From Streptomyces oryzae (GTDB taxonomy: Bacteria > Actinomycetota > Actinomycetes > Streptomycetales > Streptomycetaceae), in contig NZ_JADKMA010000006.1 of NCBI RefSeq assembly GCF_017676365.1, positions 1-64,000 on the forward strand: a stretch of DNA of 64,000 bases, written 5' to 3'. Both the position numbers and the translations under genes were made by a program. The notes below the pieces were generated by a model. That model was not told where the DNA came from. It did not search any database and saw only the letters and a program-made list of their open reading frames with translations. This document shows, piece after piece, positions 26,439 to 35,094 of this stretch; the stretch's first letter is position 1; every line of letters begins with the position of its first letter.

Positions 26439-27473
26439 TCAGTTCAGGTGGTGCAGAGCCTTCCGGAAGGATGCGGCATGGTCGGCTTCGTCACCGGCGA
26501 TCTCCGTGAACAGGTCCGCGGCTTGAGCGTCGCCTGCTTTCTCGGCCCGGCGTGCGAATGAGGGATACATGACCTCGGCTTCGTAGGTTTCGCCGGCGAT
26601 GGACGTGCGCAGGTTGGTTGCGGTGTCCGAGACCAGGCCGTCCAGGCGGGCCTCGGCGGCGAAGTGTTCACGCAGTTCCACGTCGGCCAATCCCTCGAAC
26701 AGTCGGGCGAGTTGCTTTTGGCCGGTCTCTCGTGCGTGATGTGCGTACAGCGTGTAGGAGGCGTTGGCGAGTGCCTCGCCGTGCATGGCGTCTTCGAGGT
26801 TGGCGCGGGTCCGGGCGGAAGAGACCTGTGGCAGTCCGGCCGGTACCTGGACCGGATCCGCCTTCGGCGGCGCCGGTACGGTGCCGTTGCCGGTGGTGAC
26901 CGCTTTGAGGGCCGAGGCGAGCAGGCGGCGGTGTTCGGCCTCGTCCGCAGCGATCTCCGTGAAGAGTTCGGCCGCTGCCTTGTCCCCGTCCTGCCGGGCC
27001 TCCTCGGCGTATGTGGGGTACATCGACGTCGCCTCGGCACGCTCGCCCTCGGCCGCCTGCCGGATGTTGGCCTCGTCGCTGCCCACGTACGCGATGGTCG
27101 CGGCCTCCTTGGTGAAGTGGTCGTCGAGCTCCACCTCGGCGGCGCTGCGGAACAGCTCTGCGACGCGGCCGTGTCCCTCGCGGTCGGCCTGGTCGGAATA
27201 GAAGAGGTAGGAGGCGTGGGCGAAGCCCTCACCACGCATCGCGGCCCGCGTGTCCTGCACCGTGCTCAAGGCCGGGGTTTTCGGGTTGGCCGAAGCAGCA
27301 GCCTGTGCCGCGGACACCGATACCGCGGCAGTCAGTGCCAACGCGGCACCCGCACCTGTGTGGTGATGTCGGCCAAGCGGTGAGCCATCGGGAAGAACAG
27401 GTTGATCGCCAGTAGCGCGGTCGCCTCCGCATCGCCGTGGGGTCAGCACATCCATCAACTGGCCAACGGTCAC
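26439..27473 (-). CDS. secreted tandem ferritin-like (rubrerythrin-type) protein, 5' end uncertain
   Basis: Two copies of a ferritin-like four-helix domain follow one another (about 80-175 and 210-340). Each has the pattern GE-x-hA-A/N-SY-x-x-Y, an E-x-x-x-H pair (ELDDHFTKEA, ELREHFAAEA), EMYP/VMYPSFA and a final EIAADEAEH or EIAGDEADH, so di-iron ligands are present in both. A hydrophobic segment (GAGAALALTAAVSVSAAQA) ends at an AQA-A cleavage-like site, implying export. The 50 residues ahead of it are not signal-like: the GTG at 27473 is the only start reached, and the positively charged N-region seems replaced by unrelated sequence. The gene's 5' end was probably rewritten by recombination near 27360. 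Confidence 0.7.
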   Translation of the reverse strand: MTVGQLMDVLTPRRCGGDRATGDQPVLPDGSPLGRHHHTGAGAALALTAAVSVSAAQAAASANPKTPALSTVQDTRAAMRGEGFAHASYLFYSDQADREGHGRVAELFRSAAEVELDDHFTKEAATIAYVGSDEANIRQAAEGERAEATSMYPTYAEEARQDGDKAAAELFTEIAADEAEHRRLLASALKAVTTGNGTVPAPPKADPVQVPAGLPQVSSARTRANLEDAMHGEALANASYTLYAHHARETGQKQLARLFEGLADVELREHFAAEARLDGLVSDTATNLRTSIAGETYEAEVMYPSFARRAEKAGDAQAADLFTEIAGDEADHAASFRKALHHLN

Positions 27474-27489
27474 CTCCGGTCCCTGTCCG

Positions 27490-28305
27490 CTGAAACGGAG
27501 GATGTCGCAGACCGGCCTCCGTTCGCCAGGTACTCGCAGACCTTGCTGATGCCGCCCTCGAACTTGAAACTCCTCACCCTGGCTGCGCCCTCACCGAGGC
27601 CGTGCTCGTCGCCGACGACGATGGTCAGGGCGGGCCCCAGGAACGCAGTCTGGCGGGCACCCTGGTGCAGGTTCTTCAGGGAGAGCTTGGCGTCCTTGAG
27701 GAATCTGGCGGTCGGCCCGGTAACGCACGCGGGCGCCGGTCCGCGACTTGGGGATTTTGTGGTCTGGCGCAGGCTCCGGGCGGGGGTGCAGGCGGCGTCG
27801 GGTCCGGGGCAGGTGTAGTAGCTACCGGGCGTGCCGCGACGGAAGCTGATGGCGCGAGTGCGGCCGTGGCGGTCGACCTCGATATCCGGCCGGACGGACA
27901 GCGCGTTGACCACGGAGCCGCCGACGCCGTGCAGGCCACCGGAGGCGGCGTAGGAGCCGCCGCCGATCCGCCGACGTGGAGTTTGGTATAGGCGATTTCG
28001 ACGCCGAACAGGCCGGTGCGGGGTTTTGGTGTCCACGGGGGAGGCGGCGGCCGTTGTCGGTGACTTCCACGGAGTCGTCGTCGCGGAGGATGACCTCGAT
28101 GTGGTCGCGGGTGCCGACCAGGGCCTCGTCCACGGTGCCGGCGAGCTGGTCGGCGTACTCCGTCAGGAGCGGCTCGAGCTGGGCGGAATGGGTGTTCGGT
28201 CCCGGGGTGGCGAGGCAGTGGGCGATCGATCCCCAGTGCTCCGCAGTGCCGTAACTGGGGCGGCAGGGCGGGGATGAAAGGGCGAGCGCCAGGCCGTCCG
28301 ACACC
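27490..28305 (-). pseudogene. gyrase/topoisomerase IV B-subunit-like (ParE-type) N-terminal remnant
   Basis: Frames give EYADQLAGTVDEALVG, HIEVILRDDDSVEVTDNGR (the GHKL ATP-binding motif), then, shifted, GGGSYAASGGLHGVGGSVVN and NALSVRPDIEVDRHGR, AISFRRGTPGS, FLKDAKLSLKNLHQ and ARQTAFLGPALTIVV. These are consecutive blocks of the GyrB/ParE ATPase and transducer domains. The rest of the enzyme (toprim region) is missing and frames shift at least twice. A chromosomal housekeeping copy must exist elsewhere; this is a degraded duplicate. Confidence 0.8.
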
Positions 28306-28625
28306 AGCCGGAAACCGACCGCAACAGCACAGCGCCACCCTCAACTCCCTCTACAGCCGGGACGAGCAGTAGCCGCAAGAGGTGACTGGCTCCGCTCACA
28401 GGCAACCGGCATCTCCCCACTCAGGCGGCGTCACCTGCCCGGGCGTGATCGGCCTTCTCCCCGATCGGGTGGTTTCGCCTCGCACTGTGCCGCACTGTCC
28501 TTCGGCCGCCTGGCGAGGTAGCCGCGTGCGGCTTGACATGCCAAGTCGTCGACAGCGGGCGATGGTGGAGGAAGGAACGACGAGGGCCGGTCTCCAGTCC
28601 GGCATCCGGTGAGGCGGTGAGCGGC

Positions 28626-29495
28626 ATGGAGCGTCCGCTGGTCGTGGGCGTCGACGGATCGGACGGCAGTCTGACTGCCCTGGACTGGGCGGTGGAGGAA
28701 GCGACGCGGCGGCGGCTGCCGCTGCGCATCGTCCATGCGTCGCTGTGGGAGCGCTACGAAGGAGCGCTCCCTTCCTTCACCACTCAACGACCGGCTGGGG
28801 AGATCGAGGCGCAGCACATCATCGCCTCGTCGGAGCAGCGTGCCCGGCAGCTCTCCGCAGACTTGCAGGTCAGTGCGGTGACCGTAGCGGACGAAGCGGT
28901 GAACGCGCTGATCGAGGAATCGCAGGCGGCGTCCGCCGTCGTGTGCGGCTCCTCCGGGCGGGGGATGGTCAAGGAGCACCTGTTGGGCTCGGTGAGCCTG
29001 GCGGTCGCGGGGCGTGCTCACTGCCCGGTCGTCGTCACCCGTGGTGAGCAGCGCAACATCCGGGGGATGAGCCATCGGGTCGTCGTCGGCGTGGGAGAGG
29101 CGGACGAGGCCGCGACAGCTGTGCGCTTCGCGTTGCGCGAGGCCGAAGCGCGCGGGTGCGAGCTGGTGGCCGTACGTGCCTGGCGAAGCCCCCAGCACCC
29201 CACGGATTCTCTGGGCGCGCTGGATTCCGGCGCGCGGACGTACGGGGATCAGGCGCTCGGCGTCCTTGAGGAGGTGCTGGAGGCGGCGACGGCGGCACAC
29301 CCGGCGGTTCCCGTGCGGCGGGCATCGCTGGAAGGCCCGGCGCACCGGGTTCTGCTCGGGCCGTCGGTCGAAGCGGATCTGCTGGTTCTCGGCGCTGTCC
29401 GGAGGCAGGGTCAGGTGGGCTTGCAGCTGGGCCGGGTCAGCCACACGGCCCTGCACCAGGCGGCCTGTCCTGTCGCTGTCGTGCCCCATCGCTGA
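28626..29495 (+). CDS. universal stress protein, two UspA domains (289 aa)
   Basis: Two tandem UspA folds. Domain 1 (about 1-145) starts PLVVGVDGSDGSLTALDWA and has the ATP-binding GSSGRGMVKEHLLGSVS loop ending CPVVVTR. Domain 2 (about 150-288) starts HRVVVGVGEADEAATAVRFA and ends LGRVSHTALHQAACPVAVVPHR, with GAVRRQGQVGLQLG in place of the canonical G-x2-G-x9-G(S/T) loop. The ATG at 28626 begins the conserved first strand; GAGGCGGTGAG lies upstream. Two-domain proteins of this type are typical members of actinobacterial hypoxia/dormancy regulons. It marks the left edge of a stress island. Confidence 0.92.
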   Translation: MERPLVVGVDGSDGSLTALDWAVEEATRRRLPLRIVHASLWERYEGALPSFTTQRPAGEIEAQHIIASSEQRARQLSADLQVSAVTVADEAVNALIEESQAASAVVCGSSGRGMVKEHLLGSVSLAVAGRAHCPVVVTRGEQRNIRGMSHRVVVGVGEADEAATAVRFALREAEARGCELVAVRAWRSPQHPTDSLGALDSGARTYGDQALGVLEEVLEAATAAHPAVPVRRASLEGPAHRVLLGPSVEADLLVLGAVRRQGQVGLQLGRVSHTALHQAACPVAVVPHR

Positions 29496-29587
29496 CCGGC
29501 GTCGGCAGACCTATGCCGTCGATGCCATCCGGTGCCGAGGCCGCCGTGGGCGGGCCCGCGCCAAGGACCCCGGTCGGCTTGGCCGTC

Positions 29588-31117
29588 TCAGTCCGGTTCC
29601 ATGTAGGGACGGCGGAAGACCGGGGCCTGGCCGGTGCCCCACGGGCGTACGGCCGCCAGTGCCTGGGCGACCGCGGACTCCAACAGGCCGCTGGTATCGA
29701 CCGGGACCGCTTCGGGCCACGGCGCCTCCCTGGCCGCCATGGCCTGTGCGACGTCGAGGTCGGCGTCGGATACTCCCGGTGTGCGCGCGCTCAGGCGGGC
29801 CGCCGACACGTCGTCGGGCACGTGGCAGTGCAGGGCCACCAGATCTGCGTCGGCGCGTTCGGCCACCCGCAGTGCCACGTCCCGCTCCCCTGGGTCCGTC
29901 CAGGTGGCGTCAAGGACGACGGACTCACCCGAGGACAACAGAGCGGCTGCGCGCTCCAGCAGGGTGCTGTAGGTCCTGGCTGTCCACTCCGGCGTGTACA
30001 GGCCCTCGCCGTAGTCGGCGGCGGCTGATTGCTCCGCGGGGAGGCCCGCCAGCTCCTTGCGGAGACGGTCGCTGCTGAGCAGCGTGATCCCCAGCCGGTC
30101 CGCCAGAGCACCGGCGAGCGTGGATTTCCCGCTTCCCGGCAGCCCGCCCACGAGGGTCATCCCGACGGCGGAGGTGCGCAGGTGACGCAGCGCTGCCGAG
30201 ACCAGCCGTCGTGCCGCCGACTCCGCGTCCGGCGCGCCCTGGCGTGCCTGGATCAGGGAGACCTTGGCGCGGACGAACGCACGGTAGGCGACATAGTGGT
30301 GCCACAGGGAAGCCGGCGCGGGGTCGCCGGAGTACTCGCTGTACCGGGCCAGGAAGTACGCCGCGGCCTCCGGAGCACCGAGCTGTTCCAGGTCCATGGC
30401 GAGGAAGGCGGCGTCATCGAGGCCGTCGACGTAGCGCAGGTGGTCGTCGAACTCCAGGCAGTCCAGGATGCGGGGGCCGTCGTCGAGGCAGAAGATGTCC
30501 TCGGCCAGCAGATCGCCGTGGCCGTCGACCACCCGCCCCTGCTCGATGCGGGAGTCGAACAGCCCTTTGCGGCCGGCCAGATAGCGGCGTACCAGCTGCT
30601 CGACCTCCTCCACGCCCTCCGGCACGAAGCCGTCTGCTGCCATCGGGCGGACCTGCGCGAAGCCGGCCTCCCAGCGCGCCGACAGCGCATCCCGCGTACC
30701 CTGCTCGTCCACTTCCCGGCCGCGGGGCGCCTTCGTGTGCCAGGCGGCGAGTTGCCGGGCCACGGCCCGGAGAACGTCATCGACAGCGCCACCCTCTCGC
30801 ACCAGTCGGGAGAGCTTGCGGTCGGCCGGCATACGGCGCATCACCACGAGCGGCTCGGGCTCCTCGGCGTCGGGGCTGCGGATCTCGCCGAGCCCCGGAT
30901 AGACGTCGGGTGCGAAGCGGCGGTTGAGAGCGACCTCACGCTCGCACGCGGTGCGGCGAGCCGACACCGTTGTGTAGTCCACAAATCCGAGGTCCACCGG
31001 CTTCTTGAACTTGTAGGCGTGGTCACCAGCGAAGAACACGATCGCGGTATGTGTCTCGCACACCTCCGCGCGCGGCACCTGCCGCGCCGGCTCCCCGCGG
31101 GCGCGACGCTCAGTCAT
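29588..31117 (-). CDS. aminoglycoside-phosphotransferase-like protein fused to an AAA/P-loop kinase (509 aa)
   Basis: The first ~310 residues resemble an APH/choline-kinase fold: YKFKKPVDLGFVDY, CEREVALNRRFAPDVY, and a Brenner-like motif VVDGHGDLLAEDIFCLDD followed by ILDCLEFDD near 200-225. The second part begins with a Walker A motif, GGLPGSGKST near 322-331, then SSDRLRKELAG and VVLDATWTDPGERD, the pattern of small P-loop kinases of the Zeta/AAA_33 type. Homologues occur in stress/dormancy clusters of actinobacteria, substrate unknown. It is convergent with the universal stress protein, 92 bases between stops. Confidence 0.85.
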   Translation of the reverse strand: MTERRARGEPARQVPRAEVCETHTAIVFFAGDHAYKFKKPVDLGFVDYTTVSARRTACEREVALNRRFAPDVYPGLGEIRSPDAEEPEPLVVMRRMPADRKLSRLVREGGAVDDVLRAVARQLAAWHTKAPRGREVDEQGTRDALSARWEAGFAQVRPMAADGFVPEGVEEVEQLVRRYLAGRKGLFDSRIEQGRVVDGHGDLLAEDIFCLDDGPRILDCLEFDDHLRYVDGLDDAAFLAMDLEQLGAPEAAAYFLARYSEYSGDPAPASLWHHYVAYRAFVRAKVSLIQARQGAPDAESAARRLVSAALRHLRTSAVGMTLVGGLPGSGKSTLAGALADRLGITLLSSDRLRKELAGLPAEQSAAADYGEGLYTPEWTARTYSTLLERAAALLSSGESVVLDATWTDPGERDVALRVAERADADLVALHCHVPDDVSAARLSARTPGVSDADLDVAQAMAAREAPWPEAVPVDTSGLLESAVAQALAAVRPWGTGQAPVFRRPYMEPD

Positions 31118-31397
31118 GGCGAACGGACCGGCGATCTCGCATGGCGACGTCCTCCGTCGCGTAGGAAGCTGAAAGTGTCGATGAACCTCTCAATCGAGAG
31201 ATACCCCAATCCACTCCGCGGCGCATGTGGGTCGGAGAGGAGCGCAGGCGTCCACCGGTCTTCCGGCCTGCGGCCGAAGCCGCTGCCGTTCGATAATGGA
31301 ATCGAGTGGGGAATGGGCCGGTGACCTGCTGGAGGTCCCGCGCATGGGCTCATGGCTTCCGGCCGTGGTCGCACCGTAACCAGGTGAGGAGAGAGCG

Positions 31398-31676
31398 ATG
31401 GCACACACCAAGGAATGGAACGTCCATCTCGACCTCTTCGAAGACGACAAGGGAGCGACGAAGGCACACGTAGTACTGGACACCGGAACCACAGCGCTCA
31501 CCGGCCGCGGAGCCGCGCACTGCAACCCCGCGGATACGGACGTGCCGGAGATCGGCGACGAACTGGCAGCGGGCAGGGCCATGCACGACCTCGCCCAGCA
31601 ACTGCTGAATATCGCCGAGCGCGACATCCAGGGCCCGGGTGCTCCCCGGCCGAAGGACCGCCAAGCCGCCGGATGA
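31398..31676 (+). CDS. DUF1876 (dsRBD-fold) protein, 92 aa
   Basis: A small protein matching DUF1876: KEWNVHLDLFEDDKGATKA at the start, LTGRGAAHCNPADTDVPEIG in the middle and ELAAGRAMHDLAQQLL at the end. The family has a double-stranded-RNA-binding-like fold of unknown role and is enriched near DosR-type dormancy genes. The ATG at 31398 has GAGGAGAG upstream. The 280 bases before it hold no gene that I can identify. Confidence 0.88.
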   Translation: MAHTKEWNVHLDLFEDDKGATKAHVVLDTGTTALTGRGAAHCNPADTDVPEIGDELAAGRAMHDLAQQLLNIAERDIQGPGAPRPKDRQAAG

Positions 31677-31732
31677 CCCACCTGGGACATCAGCCGAGGC
31701 CGACCGTGCCGACCCGGCCGTCGGGGTCCACT

Positions 31733-31750
31733 CCCCCGCGCCTGCGGGGG
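31733..31750. terminator. GC hairpin between convergent genes
   Basis: CCCCCGC and its exact complement GCGGGGG flank a four-base loop. It lies between the ends of the convergent DUF1876 and CBS-BON genes, so it could stop transcription from both sides. No U-run follows, which is usual in high-GC actinomycetes. Confidence 0.6.
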
Positions 31751-31775
31751 GACCAGAGCCGGGTGACGCGCTCGG

Positions 31776-32486
31776 TCAGACGGCCAAGTGGACGTTGACC
31801 ACTCCCTCGACGGACAGCACCGTGCGCACGACCAGGGGAACGAAGTGCGAGTCACCGAGGTCCCCGGAAAGGGTCACCACACCCTCCTGCACGGTAATCC
31901 TCACCTCACCGAGCGTGTCCGCCATCGGGCCGAGGATCGACTCCCGGATCTCCGCCGCGATCTCCTCGTCAGGCCGGAGGAAGACGCTGAGTACATCGCT
32001 GCGACTGACGATCCCTCTCAGGCAGCCGGCGGCGTCGGTCACCGGCAGCCGCTTGATTCTCTTTTCCGCCATGATCCGGGCAGCCGCGCTGACAAAGGCC
32101 TCCGGATGCACCGTCACCGCGGGAGTGGTCATCAGGTCCGCCGCGGTTCCGCCTGCGGCCTTGCCGAGTTCCTCGGAGTATGTGCGCGGGCGGCGCAGAG
32201 GGCTGTCCTGGGCGTGCCACTCCTCTTTCGGCAGCAGGTCGGCCTCGGACACCACACCGATGACCCGGCCGTCGCCTTCCAGCACGGGCAACGCGCTGAC
32301 CTGCCACTCGCGCATGGTCCTGACGATGCGCTTGAAGTCGGCGTCGCGGCCCACCGCGACCACCGTCTGGGTCATGACGTCACCCACGGTGCGAGGGGAT
32401 ACGTACGCGGTGGCGTCCCGCCCCGTCGGTGGCTGGGCCCGCTTCGCACTCACACCCTGTGCAGCGGGTGCGTGTTCCGTTCCCAT
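31776..32486 (-). CDS. CBS-domain pair plus BON domain protein (236 aa)
   Basis: Two CBS motifs, VGDVMTQTVVAVGRDADF with ALPVLEGDGRVIGVVSEADL (about 33-90) and AADLMTTPAVTVHPEAFV with RLPVTDAAGCLRGIVSRSDVL (about 112-170), followed by a BON-like domain (GEVRITVQEGVVTLSGDLG, about 190-236). CBS pairs sense adenosyl nucleotides; BON domains bind membranes or proteins. Such CBS-BON proteins are recurrent in actinobacterial dormancy clusters. A paralogue with the same layout is at 36.0-36.7 kb. It lies convergent to DUF1876. Confidence 0.92.
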   Translation of the reverse strand: MGTEHAPAAQGVSAKRAQPPTGRDATAYVSPRTVGDVMTQTVVAVGRDADFKRIVRTMREWQVSALPVLEGDGRVIGVVSEADLLPKEEWHAQDSPLRRPRTYSEELGKAAGGTAADLMTTPAVTVHPEAFVSAAARIMAEKRIKRLPVTDAAGCLRGIVSRSDVLSVFLRPDEEIAAEIRESILGPMADTLGEVRITVQEGVVTLSGDLGDSHFVPLVVRTVLSVEGVVNVHLAV

Positions 32487-32804
32487 GATGCCTCCTCAGG
32501 GAGCGACCTCCAGGACGCCAACAGCGCGGCGGAGCGCGCAGGCCAGCGTCCTCGCCTCATTGCCTCTTCGCCTCTTTGCTCCCGCTTCCAGCGTGCATCC
32601 CGGGTTTCGGATCAACCACCGGCAAGGAAGATCCCTGCCGCGCGCACTCCAAGCTTTACGTTGTGCAGTCGGCCCCACACAGCAGGTGAGGCCCATCGGG
32701 AACCATCACCCGTTCAGGCCTGCGTTTGGAAGCGTCGAGCAGCAAATGCGGGTCGACTGGAGTCATCTGCCCCGACACACGGACCAGCAGCCGCCCCCGG
32801 CGGG

Positions 32805-32824
32805 GACCGTTCTTCCGAACGGTC
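32805..32824. promoter_or_regulatory. perfect 8-bp inverted repeat in a long gap
   Basis: GACCGTTC (32805-32812) is followed after TTCC by GAACGGTC (32817-32824). The surrounding gap of about 420 bases (32487-32912) upstream of the CBS-BON gene holds no other feature. It could be an operator or a rightward hairpin; no U-run follows. Confidence 0.45.
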
Positions 32825-32912
32825 AGCGAGCGGGCTTCTCACCGGTGGCCTCACAACACTTGATTGCCCTGCCGGCCTGGCGGCGCGGAAGAACTGACGG
32901 AACCGCGAAACC

Positions 32913-33140
32913 GTGCAACTCCCGAATGGTTGCGCACTTTACTGGAAGCCTCGGCAGGCTTTCCGGACCGGACGCCTGCTCATTCTGCTCATGCCCTCGG
33001 ATCTCATGGTGATGCTCACCATCGGAGTTCACCCGGGCCAGGCAGATGTGATGCCGAAAGTCCGCGACTGGACGAACACTCACAACTGGCTGGTGAACAT
33101 CCTGGCGTGCGCACTCTTCATCGTTCTGATTCTGGCGTGA
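32913..33140 (+). CDS. possible small membrane protein (75 aa or shorter)
   Basis: Two hydrophobic segments, LLILLMPSDLMVMLTIG and WLVNILACALFIVLILA, flank a polar stretch VMPKVRDWTNTHN. The C-terminus resembles the end of GAP/Sap-type membrane proteins (W-x-x-x-H-x-hydrophobic), so it may be the tail of such a gene after truncation. The GTG at 32913 has only a weak ribosome-binding site; an internal ATG at 32992 is also possible. It precedes the DUF7144 gene by 30 bases on the same strand. Confidence 0.4.
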   Translation: MQLPNGCALYWKPRQAFRTGRLLILLMPSDLMVMLTIGVHPGQADVMPKVRDWTNTHNWLVNILACALFIVLILA

Positions 33141-33170
33141 GCCAACGGCTCTGATTCGAGGAGGCTTTCG

Positions 33171-33590
33171 ATGACCCAGTCCACGATGAGCAACCGAGGC
33201 ACCGATTCGCTGGCAGGGGGTGTGGTCACATTCGGTGGAGTCATGCTCGTCCTGGCGGGCGTGCTCGACGCGCTCCGGGGGATCATGGCCATCGCGAACG
33301 ACAACATTTTTGTGAGTACGCCGAACTATGTATTCAGATTCGACGTGGAGGGCTGGGGCTGGATTCACCTGATCCTGGGCGTGCTCGCGATTCCGGTCGG
33401 CCTGAGCCTCGTCCAGGGCAGACTATGGGCGCGCATCGTCGGAGTCGTCATCTCCGGGCTCCTGCTGATCACCAGCTTCCTGGCCCTGCCCTACTACCCG
33501 CTCTGGTCGATCGTCCTGATAGCGCTGTACGCGTTCATCATCTGGGCGCTCTGTGTATACCGGCCCGAGTCGCACGTCGGCCGAAGATAG
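33171..33590 (+). CDS. DUF7144 family membrane protein (139 aa)
   Basis: Four predicted helices: GVVTFGGVMLVLAGVLDAL, GWIHLILGVLAIPVGLSL, ARIVGVVISGLLLITSFLA and PLWSIVLIALYAFIIWAL. The pattern with NYVFRFDVEGWGWIHL between helices 1 and 2 is typical of DUF7144 proteins, common in streptomycetes and of unknown function. Strong ribosome-binding site GAGGAGG before the ATG. It is convergent with the nicotinate phosphoribosyltransferase gene. Confidence 0.88.
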   Translation: MTQSTMSNRGTDSLAGGVVTFGGVMLVLAGVLDALRGIMAIANDNIFVSTPNYVFRFDVEGWGWIHLILGVLAIPVGLSLVQGRLWARIVGVVISGLLLITSFLALPYYPLWSIVLIALYAFIIWALCVYRPESHVGRR

Positions 33591-33705
33591 GCCGTGCGGC
33601 TGTCTGCCGTCCTGAAGGCGAAGCAATGGGGCAAGTGGCCACGGTCCAATGCCGTACGGTCCGGCAGCGCCCACGGCAGGCACGATCGAGGCGAGCCGTT
33701 CCGGT

Positions 33706-35052
33706 CTAAAGGGAGGCGTCTGGCAGGTAGGCGTCCCGTATGTGCCGCCGCACACGGTCGGTGAGAGCTCGCAGCCGGGGGGAGGTCGAGGAGTGCAGTG
33801 GTGTCGGGCCTGTGACCCGGCGTGCTTCTTCGGGCAGCGCGGCGACATCCGCGGCGCACCGCTCGCGGATGTGCTGGAGGCCAGGTGCCGGACCGATCCG
33901 GGTACCTTTTCGGACCACTGGGTGCAGTAGCGGGCGGCTACCCGCGGGCGCTGCCTCCTCGGCGAGTGCGACGACGTCCTCGCAGCCGTTTCGCCGGAAC
34001 ACCTGCTTGGGGCCGGGCGCGGTCACTTTTCCGGTGGACAGTTTCATCACGGGGCGGTCGCCGTACGCGACCAGCTTGTAGGCCGTGTCCAGGTAGGGGG
34101 CGTCGGCGGAGACGCCCACACGGGTGCCCACCGCATAGACGTCCACAGGCGCGCCGGCCCGCACCAGGTCGTCGATGGCGTACTCGTCCAGACCGCCGCT
34201 GACGACGATACGCACCTCCGGGAGTCCGTGGGCGTCCAGGATGCTACGGGCTCGCCGGGCCTCTTCCTCCAAGTTGCCGCTGTCCAGACGTATGGCTGAG
34301 CCTGAGCCTGTCGCGTCGTCCAGCGAGCGCAGCAGCTGTGCGGCGGTGCGGACGCCCTGTTCCGTCTGGTAGGTGTCGACCAGGAAGGTCACCGGGCCGG
34401 GGTGCGCGTCGGCGAAAGCCCTGAAGGCGGCTTCCTCCGGTCCGAACGCCTCGATGTAGGAGTGAGCCATCGTGCCCACGGCCGGCAGCCCCAGCTCGAC
34501 GGCTGCGGCCACGTTGCTGGTTGCGGAGAAGCCCGTGATCGCTCCTGCACGTGCCGCATGGGCGGCTGCCTCGATGCCGTGGGTCCGCCGCAGGGAGAAG
34601 TCCACCACAGGGTGCCCCTCGGCAGCGAGGACGCACCGGGCCGCTTTGGAGGCGAGTGCGGTCTGGTGGCTGATCTGGTTGAGCACGTAGCTCTCCACCA
34701 ACTGGGCCACCGGCAGAGGCGCCGTCACTTCCAGCACCGGCTCGCCGCCGAGTACGACCCGCCCTTCCGGCACCGCCCTTACATCGCCGTCGAACGTGAT
34801 ACCGAGGAGCGGCTCCAGGTCCTCGGGAGGGCGGTGCAGCACCGAGGCGAAGCCCTGGATCTGCTCGCTGCCGAGTCGGTAGTCGGTCAGGTAGTCGACG
34901 ACATGCTCGACACCCGCCACGACCAGGAATCCCCGCTCTGGTGGCAGGTCGCGGACGAACAGATCGAAGGTTGCGGGCTGCGCCATGCCTTCGCGCAGAT
35001 ACGACAGAGCCATCGTGACTTCGTACAGATCCGTCGTCGTTTCCCTGCTCAT
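33706..35052 (-). CDS. pncB: nicotinate phosphoribosyltransferase (448 aa)
   Basis: Makes nicotinate mononucleotide from nicotinate and PRPP with ATP hydrolysis, the salvage entry to NAD. Visible family blocks are TTDLYEVTMALSYLREGM at the N-terminus, VVDFSLRRTHGIEAA near 150 (the S-x-RR-THG motif), GTMAHSYIEAF near 195, IRLDSGNLEEEARRAR near 255 and VVSGGLDEYAIDDL near 285. Length is normal. NAPRT genes recur in DosR-type dormancy islands, where NAD pools must be protected. It begins a run of leftward genes following a universal stress protein by about 40 bases. Confidence 0.93.
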   Translation of the reverse strand: MSRETTTDLYEVTMALSYLREGMAQPATFDLFVRDLPPERGFLVVAGVEHVVDYLTDYRLGSEQIQGFASVLHRPPEDLEPLLGITFDGDVRAVPEGRVVLGGEPVLEVTAPLPVAQLVESYVLNQISHQTALASKAARCVLAAEGHPVVDFSLRRTHGIEAAAHAARAGAITGFSATSNVAAAVELGLPAVGTMAHSYIEAFGPEEAAFRAFADAHPGPVTFLVDTYQTEQGVRTAAQLLRSLDDATGSGSAIRLDSGNLEEEARRARSILDAHGLPEVRIVVSGGLDEYAIDDLVRAGAPVDVYAVGTRVGVSADAPYLDTAYKLVAYGDRPVMKLSTGKVTAPGPKQVFRRNGCEDVVALAEEAAPAGSRPLLHPVVRKGTRIGPAPGLQHIRERCAADVAALPEEARRVTGPTPLHSSTSPRLRALTDRVRRHIRDAYLPDASL

Positions 35053-35094
35053 GAATGATCCGTGCTCTCCGCGTTGCGCTGCCCGGATGGCAGC

